Positions 50,005 to 57,713 of a stretch of DNA of 64,000 nucleotides are shown piece after piece. How positions within the stretch are numbered: position 1 is the first letter of the stretch; every line of letters starts with the position of its first letter. Both the position numbers and the translations under genes were made by a program. The stretch spans positions 186,001 through 250,000 of the forward strand of contig NZ_BARG01000047.1 in NCBI RefSeq assembly GCF_000376565.1. The letters run 5' to 3'. The DNA is from Streptomyces hokutonensis. GTDB taxonomy: Bacteria; Actinomycetota; Actinomycetes; Streptomycetales; Streptomycetaceae. The notes under the pieces are model-generated. The model ran no database searches and was not told where the DNA came from. It saw only the letters and a program-made list of their open reading frames with translations.

Positions 50005-51993
50005 TCAGACCGCGGCGATCCGTCGCACCGTGTCCGCGATCGTGTCCCGCGACGGCAGCCAGACGTGCTCCAACGAGGGTGCGTACGGCGCCGGGACGGA
50101 CGGTGGGGCGACGCGGGTGACCGGGGCGTCCAGGTGCCAGAAGCCCTCGTCGACGGCCATGGCGGAGAGTTCGGCGCCGACGCCGAAGTCTCGTACGGCC
50201 TCGTGCGCGATGACCAGGCGGTTGGTCTTGGCGAGGGAGGCGAGGACGGTCTCGCGGTCCAGCGGGGCGATCGTGCGCAGGTCGATCACCTCGACGCTGA
50301 TGCCCTCGCCCGCGAGCAACTCGGCGGCGGCCAGGGCGTCCTGGACCATCCGCGACCAGGAGACGAGCGTGATGTCGGTGCCCTCGCGGATCACCTTCGC
50401 CTTGCCGAGCGGGATCAGGTGGTCGGCCGGGGGCTTGGGGCCCTTGAGGCCGTACTGGAGGCGGTTCTCCACGAAGACCACCGGGTTCGGGTCCTGGATC
50501 GCGGCGCGCAACAGGCCATAGGTGTCGGCGGGGTTGGACGGCATCACCACCGTCAGGCCGGGGATGTGCGCGAGGATGGCCTCCAGGCTCTGCGAGTGCT
50601 GGCTGCCCGAGGAGCGGCCGGCGCCGAACTGGGTGCGGACGACCAGCGGCATGGAGGCCCGGCCGCCGGTCATGAAGCGGAGTTTGGCGGCCTGGTTGAG
50701 GAGCATGTCGAGGCAGACGCCGATGAAGTCCATGTACATGATCTCGACCACCGGCTTCATCCCGGCCATGGCCGCCCCCACCGCCGTACCGACGATGGCG
50801 CTCTCGCTGATCGGCGTGTCCCGCACCCGGCCGGGGAAGGCCTGCGCGAGTCCCCGGGTGAGCCCGAAGACGTTGCCGCCCGCACCGACGTCGATGCCGG
50901 CCACGAACACGCTTGGATCGGCGGTGAGTTCATGCTCCAGGGCCAGGCGTACGGCGTCCATGGAGCGGAAGATCTCGGCATCGGCCGGGAGCGGCGCGGG
51001 CTCGGGGACGGGGAGGCGGGGGGCGGAGACGTAGTCGTGCAGGGTCTCGGGGGCCGGTTCCGGCAGGCTCCTCGCCCAGTCGATCGCGGCCTCGATCTCC
51101 TTGTCGATCTCCTCGTCCACGGCGTCGGCCGCCGCCGCGTCCAGCTGGCGGCGGGCGATCAGCAGCGGGTCGCGCTCCTTGGCGGCGGCGACCTCCTCGG
51201 CGGGGCGGTAGCGCTCGGGGTCGCCTTCGTAGTGGCCGTGCCAGCGGTAGGTCTCGGCTTCGAGCAGGACCGGACCGCCGCCCGCGCGCAGCCGCGCGAC
51301 CAGCCCGGTCATGGTCTGCGCGACCGCCAACACGTCGTTGCCGTCGACGTGTTGGTACTCGATGCCGTATCCGGCGGCACGCGCGGAGAGCGGGGCGCGG
51401 TGCTGCTCGGACTCGGGGGAGAACTCCGAGTAGTGGTTGTTCTCACAGAGGAAGACGACCGGCAGATCCCATACGGCGGCCAGGTTCACGGCCTCGTGGA
51501 ACATGCCCTGGGCCACCGCCCCGTCCCCGAAGAACGCCACCACCACGTCACCGGCCGCGCGGAGTTTCGCGGCGGTGGCGACCCCGGCGGCGATCGGGAG
51601 GCCGGCGCCGACGATGCCGTTCGCGCCGTAGATCCCGAGGCCGGGGTCCGCGATGTGCATCGAACCGCCGCGGCCGTGGCAGGTGCCCGCGTCCTTGCCC
51701 ATCAGCTCGGCCATCATCGACGCCGAGTCCAGGCCCTTGGCCAGGACGTGGCCGTGGCCGCGATGGGTGGAGGTGATGCCGTCGCGGGCGCCGAGCGGCC
51801 AGCAGGCGCCGACGGCGCTCGCCTCCTGGCCGATCGACAGATGCAGGAAACCCGGGATCTCCGTCGCCTTGTACAGGTCGGAGGCCCGCTCCTCGAAGCG
51901 GCGGATGCGGCGCATCCGCCGGTACATCTCCAGGAGCTGGTCAGTCCGTGCGGTGCCGGTGGCGGTTCCGATGTGGTGCGATGCCTGAGTCAT
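50005..51993 (-). CDS. TPP-dependent 2-oxoacid/acetoin-type dehydrogenase E1, alpha and beta fused
   Basis: A ~662-residue thiamine-diphosphate enzyme. The N-terminal half is an E1-alpha subunit: RRIRRFEERASDLY, GFLHLSIGQEA, STHRGHGH, GKDAGTCHGRGGSMH, and the TPP motif GDGAVAQGMFHEAVNLA running to ENN. From ~residue 345 an E1-beta subunit follows, including DTPISESAIVGTAVGAAMAGMKPVVEIMYMDF and RTQFGAGRSSGSQHSQS. The subunits are normally separate genes. No E2 or E3 gene lies in the window. Acetoin-dehydrogenase-like activity would match the butanediol-dehydrogenase-like ADH nearby. The promoter holds cluster operator E and it is divergent from the TetR gene. Confidence 0.92.
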   Translation of the reverse strand: MTQASHHIGTATGTARTDQLLEMYRRMRRIRRFEERASDLYKATEIPGFLHLSIGQEASAVGACWPLGARDGITSTHRGHGHVLAKGLDSASMMAELMGKDAGTCHGRGGSMHIADPGLGIYGANGIVGAGLPIAAGVATAAKLRAAGDVVVAFFGDGAVAQGMFHEAVNLAAVWDLPVVFLCENNHYSEFSPESEQHRAPLSARAAGYGIEYQHVDGNDVLAVAQTMTGLVARLRAGGGPVLLEAETYRWHGHYEGDPERYRPAEEVAAAKERDPLLIARRQLDAAAADAVDEEIDKEIEAAIDWARSLPEPAPETLHDYVSAPRLPVPEPAPLPADAEIFRSMDAVRLALEHELTADPSVFVAGIDVGAGGNVFGLTRGLAQAFPGRVRDTPISESAIVGTAVGAAMAGMKPVVEIMYMDFIGVCLDMLLNQAAKLRFMTGGRASMPLVVRTQFGAGRSSGSQHSQSLEAILAHIPGLTVVMPSNPADTYGLLRAAIQDPNPVVFVENRLQYGLKGPKPPADHLIPLGKAKVIREGTDITLVSWSRMVQDALAAAELLAGEGISVEVIDLRTIAPLDRETVLASLAKTNRLVIAHEAVRDFGVGAELSAMAVDEGFWHLDAPVTRVAPPSVPAPYAPSLEHVWLPSRDTIADTVRRIAAV

Positions 51994-52009
51994 ACGGTCC
52001 TCGCTTTAA

Positions 52010-52025
52010 TGTACCGTTTGGTCTA
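52010..52025. promoter_or_regulatory. Cluster operator site E, between E1 and TetR genes
   Basis: On the minus strand TAGACC-AAAC-GGTACA, fitting the cluster motif fully, then TTAAAG. It is 17 bp upstream of the E1 start and in the promoter of the divergent TetR gene. A CTAG-CAAA-CTAG repeat abuts it. Confidence 0.7.
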
Positions 52026-52134
52026 GCAAACTAGAGCGACGTCCCCGGGGCCGCTTCCCCCAGGCGTGCCGCAGCGCGGCGCCTGTGCGGGCCCGGGACA
52101 GCACGAACGTCGTCACAGCCAGGGGAGAGAAGAC

Positions 52135-52848
52135 ATGCCACGACCGCCGGGTCATGGGCCGGGCTTCGAAGTCAGACGCCAGAAGATCATCGACACCGCG
52201 GCGTCCCTGTTCGCGCAACAGGGCTACGCGGCGACCTCCATCAACGATCTGGGCCGCGCGGTCGGGCTCGCCAAGGGTGCCCTGTACTACTACATCGGCT
52301 CCAAGGAGAACCTGCTGATCGAGATCCAGTCGCGGGTGCTCGGCCCGCTGCTGGCCCGCGCCAAGGAGATCGCGGCCCTCGACGAGGTGCCGCTGCTGCG
52401 GCTGCGCCTTCTGTCCGAGTCGCTGCTGACGATCATCTTCCGCCGGCTCGACCACATCTGGGTCTACGAGCACGACTACCGCAGCCTCAGCGGCAAGGAG
52501 CTGGAGATCGTGCTGCGGCAGCGCGCCGACTTCGAGCACCTGATCACCGGCCTGCTCACCGAGGCCGTCGAGGAGGGGACCTTCCGCGCGGTCGAACCGC
52601 ACCTGGCCACCCTCCAGTTCCTCAACCTGCACAACCACACCTATCAGTGGGTGCGTCCCGGCGGCAGTTGGGACGCCGCGTTCCTGTCGGGCGAGTACTG
52701 CTCGACGCTGTTCCGCGGTTTCGCCGCGTCCGTCGGCGACCTGCCCGATGTCGAGGCGCTGGCCGCCGAGTTCAAGCGCGCCCGGCCCGAACTGCCCCTC
52801 GATCCCGAGGCGTTGTGGGAGTCGGAGTCGGTCTCCGTCGCGAGCTGA
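52135..52848 (+). CDS. TetR-family regulator, candidate controller of the catabolic cluster
   Basis: A ~237-residue TetR protein. HTH region: RRQKIIDTAASLFAQQGYAATSINDLGRAVGLAKGALYYYIGSKENLL (about 15-60, shown here only by its two halves RRQKIIDTAASLF and GALYYYIGSKENLL). The C-terminal part resembles regulators of fatty-acid or CoA-ester catabolism (YEHDYRSLSGKELEIV; KstR2/FadR-like layout). AGGGGAGAGA precedes ATG 52135; the longer frame is rejected. It is the only dedicated regulator inside the 41-58 kb cluster and shares operator site E with the divergent E1 gene, so it is the best candidate to bind the repeated TNGACC-N4-GGTNNA motif. The ligand may be a CoA ester. Confidence 0.9.
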   Translation: MPRPPGHGPGFEVRRQKIIDTAASLFAQQGYAATSINDLGRAVGLAKGALYYYIGSKENLLIEIQSRVLGPLLARAKEIAALDEVPLLRLRLLSESLLTIIFRRLDHIWVYEHDYRSLSGKELEIVLRQRADFEHLITGLLTEAVEEGTFRAVEPHLATLQFLNLHNHTYQWVRPGGSWDAAFLSGEYCSTLFRGFAASVGDLPDVEALAAEFKRARPELPLDPEALWESESVSVAS

Positions 52849-52854
52849 CCGGAT

Positions 52855-52886
52855 CCGCGGTGCGCCGCCGCTTCGGCGCACCGCGG
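52855..52886. terminator. Bidirectional terminator between TetR and acyl-CoA dehydrogenase
   Basis: A perfect 12-bp inverted repeat (52855-52866 / 52875-52886) with an 8-nt loop lies between converging genes. Confidence 0.85.
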
Positions 52887-52897
52887 GACCCGTCGCC

Positions 52898-54052
52898 TCA
52901 CGCGCCCTTGACGAGGGCCCTGGCGATGACATTGCGCTGGATCTCGTTCGTGCCCTCGCCGATCTCCAGGATCTTGGCGTCGGCGTAGAAACGGGAGATC
53001 TCCGACTCGCGTACGTACCCGTAGCCGCCGTGGATCTGAACCGCCTGCGAGGCGGCCCGGTTGGCGACCTCGGAGGCGTACAGCTTGGCCATCGCGGCCT
53101 CCGTGCTGTGCGGACGGCCCTGGTCGGCGAGCCACGCGGCGCGGTACACCATCCAGCGGGCCGCCTGGTACTCCGTACCCATGTCGGCGATCTTGTGCGC
53201 CACGGCCTGGAAGTCGGAGAGCGGACGCCCGAACTGGTGCCGTTCCTTGGCGTGTTTGACCGCGAGGGCCAGTGCCGCCTTGGCCAGCGAGAGGCCCAGC
53301 GCGGCCACGCTGATCCGGCCGCCGTCGAGCACGGACAGGAACTGCCGCAGGCCGTTGCCCTCCTCGCCGATCAGATGGTCGTCGGAGACCCAGCAGTCGG
53401 CGAACACCAACTCCCTTGTGTCCATGGCGTGCCAGCCGAGCTTCTTCAGCTTCGCGCCGACCGTGTAACCGGGCGTGCCCGTCGGCACGTAGAAGGTCGC
53501 GTAGCCCTTCCGGCCGTCCGCGCCCTTGCCGGTCGTGGCGAGCAGGGTGACGCCCTGGCTGATGTCGGTGCCCGCGTTGGTGATGAACATCTTCGTGCCG
53601 TTGATCACCCAACCCCCGTCCGCCCGGCGGGCGGTGGTCGCGATGCCGGCCGCGTCGGAGCCGGCGTCCGGCTCGGTCAGCCCGAACGCGCCGATCGCCT
53701 CGCCCTTCGCCAGCGGGGTCAGCCAGCGCCGCTTCTGCTCCTCGGTGCCGTACGCGAGCAGCGGCAGCGTGCCGATGGTCGAGTGCGCGTTCCACGAGGA
53801 GGCCACCGACTGGTCGGCGGCGCCGAGTTCCTCCATCACCGCGACATAGGTGACCGTGTCCGAGCCCGCCCCGCCGTACTCCTCCGGCACGAGCATGCCC
53901 ATCAGGCCGAGTTCGCCGAGCTTGGTGAAGATCTTGGTGGGGAAGATCTCGTTCTCGGACCACTCGGCCGCGTGGGGCGTGATCTCGTTGGCCGCGAACT
54001 CGCGGACCATGTCCTGGAGAGCGAGGGTCTCCTCGGGCAGGTCGAAGTCCAT
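52898..54052 (-). CDS. Acyl-CoA dehydrogenase
   Basis: A 384-residue FAD-dependent acyl-CoA dehydrogenase. VPEEYGGAGSD, FGLTEPDAGSDAAG, TKMFITNAG, ERHQFGRPLSDFQAV, IHGGYGYVRESEISRFYADAKILEIGEGTNEIQR with the catalytic Glu in EGT (sequence described in parts: HGGYGYV and EIGEGTNEIQ). It is the last gene of the operon crotonase-ADH-ACAD, one base after the ADH stop. It should introduce the 2,3 double bond in a CoA thioester formed after ring cleavage. The chain length or branching of the substrate cannot be read. Confidence 0.93.
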   Translation of the reverse strand: MDFDLPEETLALQDMVREFAANEITPHAAEWSENEIFPTKIFTKLGELGLMGMLVPEEYGGAGSDTVTYVAVMEELGAADQSVASSWNAHSTIGTLPLLAYGTEEQKRRWLTPLAKGEAIGAFGLTEPDAGSDAAGIATTARRADGGWVINGTKMFITNAGTDISQGVTLLATTGKGADGRKGYATFYVPTGTPGYTVGAKLKKLGWHAMDTRELVFADCWVSDDHLIGEEGNGLRQFLSVLDGGRISVAALGLSLAKAALALAVKHAKERHQFGRPLSDFQAVAHKIADMGTEYQAARWMVYRAAWLADQGRPHSTEAAMAKLYASEVANRAASQAVQIHGGYGYVRESEISRFYADAKILEIGEGTNEIQRNVIARALVKGA

Positions 54053-54053
54053 G

Positions 54054-55112
54054 TCACAGTCCCTTCGGGGTCAGCAGCACCTTCAGGTGCTTGGCCCGGT
54101 CGGCGGCCAGGTCCTCGAAGACACCGGCTCCTCCCGAGAGCGGAAAACGGCCGGTGATCAGGGCGGAGGCATCCAGCCGTCCGGTGCTCATCAGATCGAT
54201 CACGCGCGGGATGTCGAAGTTGTAGCCGAGCGTGCCGACCACCGACCGCTCGTAGAACACGAGTTGGCCCATGTCGAACTCGACGCTGCCGTGTCCGACG
54301 CCGGCCAGTACGACCCGTCCGCCGCGCCGCACGATCGACACGGCCTGGCCCGCGAGGGCGGGCACGCCGGTCGCGTCGATGACGACGTCCGGGCCGATGC
54401 GGTTCGTTCGCACGAACACCTCGCGCCGTACGTCGCTCGCGCGCGGGTCGAAGGCCTCGGTGACGCCGATGCCGAGCAGCATCTCGCGGCGGCCGGCCAG
54501 GGGTTCGCTCACGAACAGGCCTGCGGCGCCCGCGATTTGGGCGGCCAGGACGACTGCCACGCCGATCGGGCCGCCGCCGACCACGAGGACGTTGTCGCCC
54601 GGTTTGACGCCGGCGCGGGTCACGGCGTGCAGGCCTACCGCCAACGGCTCTGCTACGGCGGCGAGTTCGTCGGTGACGTTGTCCGGGAGGCGGGTCAGGC
54701 CGGCCAGGGGGACGGTGACGCGTTCCGCGAAGCCGCCGGGGGAGGCCAGGCCCACCGAGCCGCTCTTGGGGCAGATGTGGTACTCGCCCCTTGTGCACCA
54801 GAAGCAGGTGCCGCAGCGCCAGACCGGGTCTGCGGTCACTCGGTCGCCGATGCCGATGCCGGGGGCAGACGCCCCCAACGCGACTACTGTGCCACTGAGT
54901 TCGTGGCCGAGGGCGAGGGGTGGCTTGGTGCCGGTAAGGGGGTGGGGGCCCTCGCGGATCATGTGGGGGCCTTCTAGGTACTCGTGGAGGTCTGTGCCGC
55001 AGACTCCGCACCAGGACACTTCTACGACGGCCTCGTGTGGGGCGGGGTCAGGTGGTTCGGGTACCTCTTCGAGACGTAGGTCTTGTGCACCGTGCCAGAC
55101 GAGTGCCTCCAT
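54054..55112 (-). CDS. Zinc-dependent alcohol dehydrogenase, 2,3-butanediol-dehydrogenase-like
   Basis: A 352-residue medium-chain dehydrogenase. Catalytic zinc ligands: Cys in CGVCGTDLHEY (~35-45) and GHELSG (~69). The structural zinc loop is CGTCFWCTRGEYHIC. NAD motif: VLVVGGGPIGVAVVLAA. The EYLEGPHMI and PLALGHE context fits (R,R)-butanediol or related diol dehydrogenases. It could oxidise a hydroxy-acid or vicinal diol arising from ring opening. It is co-transcribed with the crotonase before it and the acyl-CoA dehydrogenase after it; an intergenic repeat separates it from the crotonase. Confidence 0.92.
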   Translation of the reverse strand: MEALVWHGAQDLRLEEVPEPPDPAPHEAVVEVSWCGVCGTDLHEYLEGPHMIREGPHPLTGTKPPLALGHELSGTVVALGASAPGIGIGDRVTADPVWRCGTCFWCTRGEYHICPKSGSVGLASPGGFAERVTVPLAGLTRLPDNVTDELAAVAEPLAVGLHAVTRAGVKPGDNVLVVGGGPIGVAVVLAAQIAGAAGLFVSEPLAGRREMLLGIGVTEAFDPRASDVRREVFVRTNRIGPDVVIDATGVPALAGQAVSIVRRGGRVVLAGVGHGSVEFDMGQLVFYERSVVGTLGYNFDIPRVIDLMSTGRLDASALITGRFPLSGGAGVFEDLAADRAKHLKVLLTPKGL

Positions 55113-55142
55113 GTTTTTTCCGCCCCTTTCGTATCGATTGTG

Positions 55143-55197
55143 GCTGCGGGCCCGGTGGGGGCTGGTCGCGCAGTTCCCCGCGCCCCTTAAGGGGCGC
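55143..55197. repeat. Streptomyces intergenic repeat ending in an 18-bp palindrome
   Basis: The stretch beginning GCTGCGGGCCCGGTGGGG, continuing CTGGTCGCGCAGTTCCCC and ending in GCGCCCCTTAAGGGGCGC matches, from memory, a repeat present in many copies in Streptomyces genomes. The palindrome (55180-55197) overlaps the end of the crotonase gene and could act as a terminator or attenuator before the ADH gene. Confidence 0.75.
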
Positions 55198-55951
55198 TTC
55201 TCTTGGCGCGACTTAGAAATGCTCGGAGTCCCGTTGTCGCGTCCTCCGTGGCGAACACGCCTGTGAACAGGGATCGTTCAAGGGCAAGGCCCGCCGCCAT
55301 GCTTGCGTCCGTGCCGTGGTCCACCGCCTCCTTGATCGCCTCCAGGGCTGCCGGTGGGCCCTCGGCGAGATGGCGGGCGTAGGTCTGGGCGGCCTTCAGG
55401 GCCTCGCCCGTGGGGACGACCTCATCGACCAGGCCCAGCCTGAGCGCCTCGTCCGCCTTGACCCTGCGGCCGGTCATCAGGAGGTTCTTCGCGCGGGACG
55501 GGCCGATCAGGCGGGACAGGCGTTGGGTGCCGCCGGAGCCGGGCATGATGCCTAGCTGTACTTCCGGCTGGGCGAAGATCGCGTCCTCGGCTGCCACCCG
55601 GTAGTCGGCGGCCAGGGCCAGCTCCATGCCGCCGCCGAGGGCGTAGCCGGTGACCGCCGCGATCACCGGCATGGGCAACCGCGACACCTCGTCGAAGGTG
55701 CGCTGGAGGGCGCGGTTCCAGCCTCGTATCTCCTCCGGGTCCATCGCCGCGAGGGCCTTGATGTCGGCGCCCGCGGCGAAGAGCCGGTCGCCGCCGTAGA
55801 GGACTACGGCCCGTACCGCGGGGGAGTCGGCCAGCTCGCGTACGCGGGCGGACAGCTCCTCCCGCTGGAGGGAGTCGAAGGCGTTCATCGGCGGGTTGTC
55901 GAGGCGGAGCGTGACGACCGGTCCGTCGGTGTCCAGCCGGATGCGTGGCAC
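55187..55951 (-). CDS. Enoyl-CoA hydratase/isomerase (crotonase family)
   Basis: A ~254-residue crotonase. LRLDNPPMNAFDS, FAAGADIKALA (first oxyanion-hole region), GYALGGGMELALAADYRVA, and QPEVQLGIMPGSGGTQRL with the two catalytic Glu positions of hydratases (Glu in GGMEL and in QPEV). GTG 55949-55951 has GAGGAGG eight bases upstream and gives the normal length; the start 96 bases further up would add an unconserved leader. It is the first gene of the crotonase-ADH-ACAD operon. Its TAA stop lies in the centre of a palindromic repeat, so its last residues come from that repeat. Confidence 0.91.
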   Translation of the reverse strand: MPRIRLDTDGPVVTLRLDNPPMNAFDSLQREELSARVRELADSPAVRAVVLYGGDRLFAAGADIKALAAMDPEEIRGWNRALQRTFDEVSRLPMPVIAAVTGYALGGGMELALAADYRVAAEDAIFAQPEVQLGIMPGSGGTQRLSRLIGPSRAKNLLMTGRRVKADEALRLGLVDEVVPTGEALKAAQTYARHLAEGPPAALEAIKEAVDHGTDASMAAGLALERSLFTGVFATEDATTGLRAFLSRAKRSAP

Positions 55952-56054
55952 GTGGGAACCCTCCTCGTCGGCGGAAGCGGCGGAAGCGGCGGCACGAGCG
56001 CTCGGATGGTTGTCGATGCGCACGCGCCGTCGTAAAGTGCGGCTCATAGGTTTT

Positions 56055-56070
56055 ATAGACCAAGGGGTAC
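56055..56070. promoter_or_regulatory. Cluster operator site F
   Basis: TAGACC-AAGG-GGTACA fits the cluster motif fully; extended by CTAAA it matches site E (TAGACCAA..GGTACA.TAAA). It lies in the divergent region of the crotonase and CoA-ligase genes. A second, weaker ACC-GACC-GGT element is at 56091-56100. Confidence 0.65.
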
Positions 56071-56174
56071 ACTAAATTATGTGAGTGGGCAACCGACCGG
56101 TCGGGATCCGGTTTGCCCCATGAGCCGTGGTCGAGCCGTGTTCAGCGCCGAACACCACAGAGCGAGAGTGAGCC

Positions 56175-57710
56175 GTGCACAATTTCGCGAGCATCCTCGA
56201 TTACCACCTGGCACAGCGGCCCGAGGCCGTCGCCGTCGTCCAGGACGAGCGTTCTCTGACCGTCCGTCAACTGCACGAGCGCGTGAACCAGTTGGCGGCG
56301 GGCCTGGCCGAGCTGGGCGTCGGGCGCGGCGATGTCGTAGGTCTGCTGCTCTACAACCAGCCGGAGTTCCTGGAGCTGGTGTACGCCGTCAACCGGCTCG
56401 GCGCGGTCTTCCTGCCGCTCAACTACCGCCTCTCCGAAGAGGAATGGCAGTACATCCTCGGGCACGCGCAGGCCAAGGTGATCGTCACCGAGCCGGAGTT
56501 CGTCCGGGCGGTGGAGCGCAGCGCCGGGTGTCTGACGGATCTTGAGCACCGGGTGCTGATCGGCGGAGGTGAGCCCTCCGAGGAGCCGTGGACGGACTAC
56601 GAGGAGTTGCTGGCCCGGCACAAGGGGGAGCGGGTGGAGCCCGTGGACGTCGAACTCGACGATCTTCAGCGGCTCATGTACACCTCGGGGACCACGTCAC
56701 GGCCCAAGGGTGTGCGGATCACCTACGGCAACCTCGAGGCCAAGAACCTCGCTCACATCGTCCACTTCGGTCTTACGGCGGCGGACACCACGCTGGTGTG
56801 CGGGCCGCTCTACCACGTGGGCGGGCTGGACATGCCGGCCCTCGGGGTGCTGCACGCGGGCGGGAGTGTCGTCCTTCAGCGGAAGTTCGATCCGCAGGGC
56901 GTGCTGGACGCGATCGAGAAGCACCGGGTCACCAATGCGTGGCTGGCGCCCGCCATGGTCAACGCGGTGCTGGAGGTGCCCGACCGCGAGGAGTACGACA
57001 CCAGCTCGGTGCGCTTCATCCTCGGCGGCGGCGAGAAGACCCCCGAGCCCGTGCTGCGGCGGATCATGACCGCCTTCCCGAACGCCTGGTTCGCCGATGC
57101 CTACGGCCTGACCGAGACCGTCTCCGGTGACACCTTCCTCGACCGCGAGCACGCCCTGTCCAAGCTGGGGTCGGTCGGGCGTCCCGTGCCGCAGACACGC
57201 GTGCGGATCGTCGACGACACGGGCGTCGAGGTTCCGGCCGGTGAGCTGGGAGAGATCACGCTGCGCGGGCCGAAGGTCTTCGCCGGGTACTGGCGGGACG
57301 AGAAGGCCACGGCGGCGGCGCTGCGGGACGGCTGGTTCCACACCGGCGACATCGGGCACGTCGACGAGGACGGCTTCCTCTACATCGACGACCGGAAGAA
57401 GGACATGATCGTCTCGGGCGGCGAGAACATCGCCACGCCCGAGGTGGAGCGCGTGCTGTACGAGCACCCGGCGGTGCTGGAGGCCGCCGTGGTCGGGCTC
57501 AACCATCCCCGGTGGGGTGAAGTGCCGCGCGCCTTCGTGGTGTTCAGGCCCGGCGAGGACGCCGGCGCGGAGGAGCTGCGGGAGTTCTGCCGGGCCCGGC
57601 TCGCCAAGTTCAAGGTGCCGGCCCGCTTCGACATCGTCGACGAGCTGCCCCGCACCCCGTCCGGCAAGGTCCTCAAGCGGACCCTGCGCGACATCCCCGC
57701 GGAGGGCTGA
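56175..57710 (+). CDS. Acyl-CoA synthetase / AMP-dependent CoA ligase
   Basis: A 511-residue ANL-family adenylating enzyme. P-loop-like YTSGTTSRPKGV (A3; about 168-179), YGLTETVSGD (A5), GWFHTGDIGHVDEDGFLYIDDRKKDMIVSGGENI covering A7-A8 (seen as HTGDIG and DRKKDMIVSGGENI), and the C-terminal catalytic lysine in PSGKVLKR. It should activate a carboxylic acid intermediate to its CoA ester for beta-oxidation by the adjacent enzymes. Medium-chain or branched/cyclic acids are common for this group. GTG 56175 is the start. The SDR follows 3 bp downstream. Confidence 0.94.
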   Translation: MHNFASILDYHLAQRPEAVAVVQDERSLTVRQLHERVNQLAAGLAELGVGRGDVVGLLLYNQPEFLELVYAVNRLGAVFLPLNYRLSEEEWQYILGHAQAKVIVTEPEFVRAVERSAGCLTDLEHRVLIGGGEPSEEPWTDYEELLARHKGERVEPVDVELDDLQRLMYTSGTTSRPKGVRITYGNLEAKNLAHIVHFGLTAADTTLVCGPLYHVGGLDMPALGVLHAGGSVVLQRKFDPQGVLDAIEKHRVTNAWLAPAMVNAVLEVPDREEYDTSSVRFILGGGEKTPEPVLRRIMTAFPNAWFADAYGLTETVSGDTFLDREHALSKLGSVGRPVPQTRVRIVDDTGVEVPAGELGEITLRGPKVFAGYWRDEKATAAALRDGWFHTGDIGHVDEDGFLYIDDRKKDMIVSGGENIATPEVERVLYEHPAVLEAAVVGLNHPRWGEVPRAFVVFRPGEDAGAEELREFCRARLAKFKVPARFDIVDELPRTPSGKVLKRTLRDIPAEG

Positions 57711-57713
57711 GAG

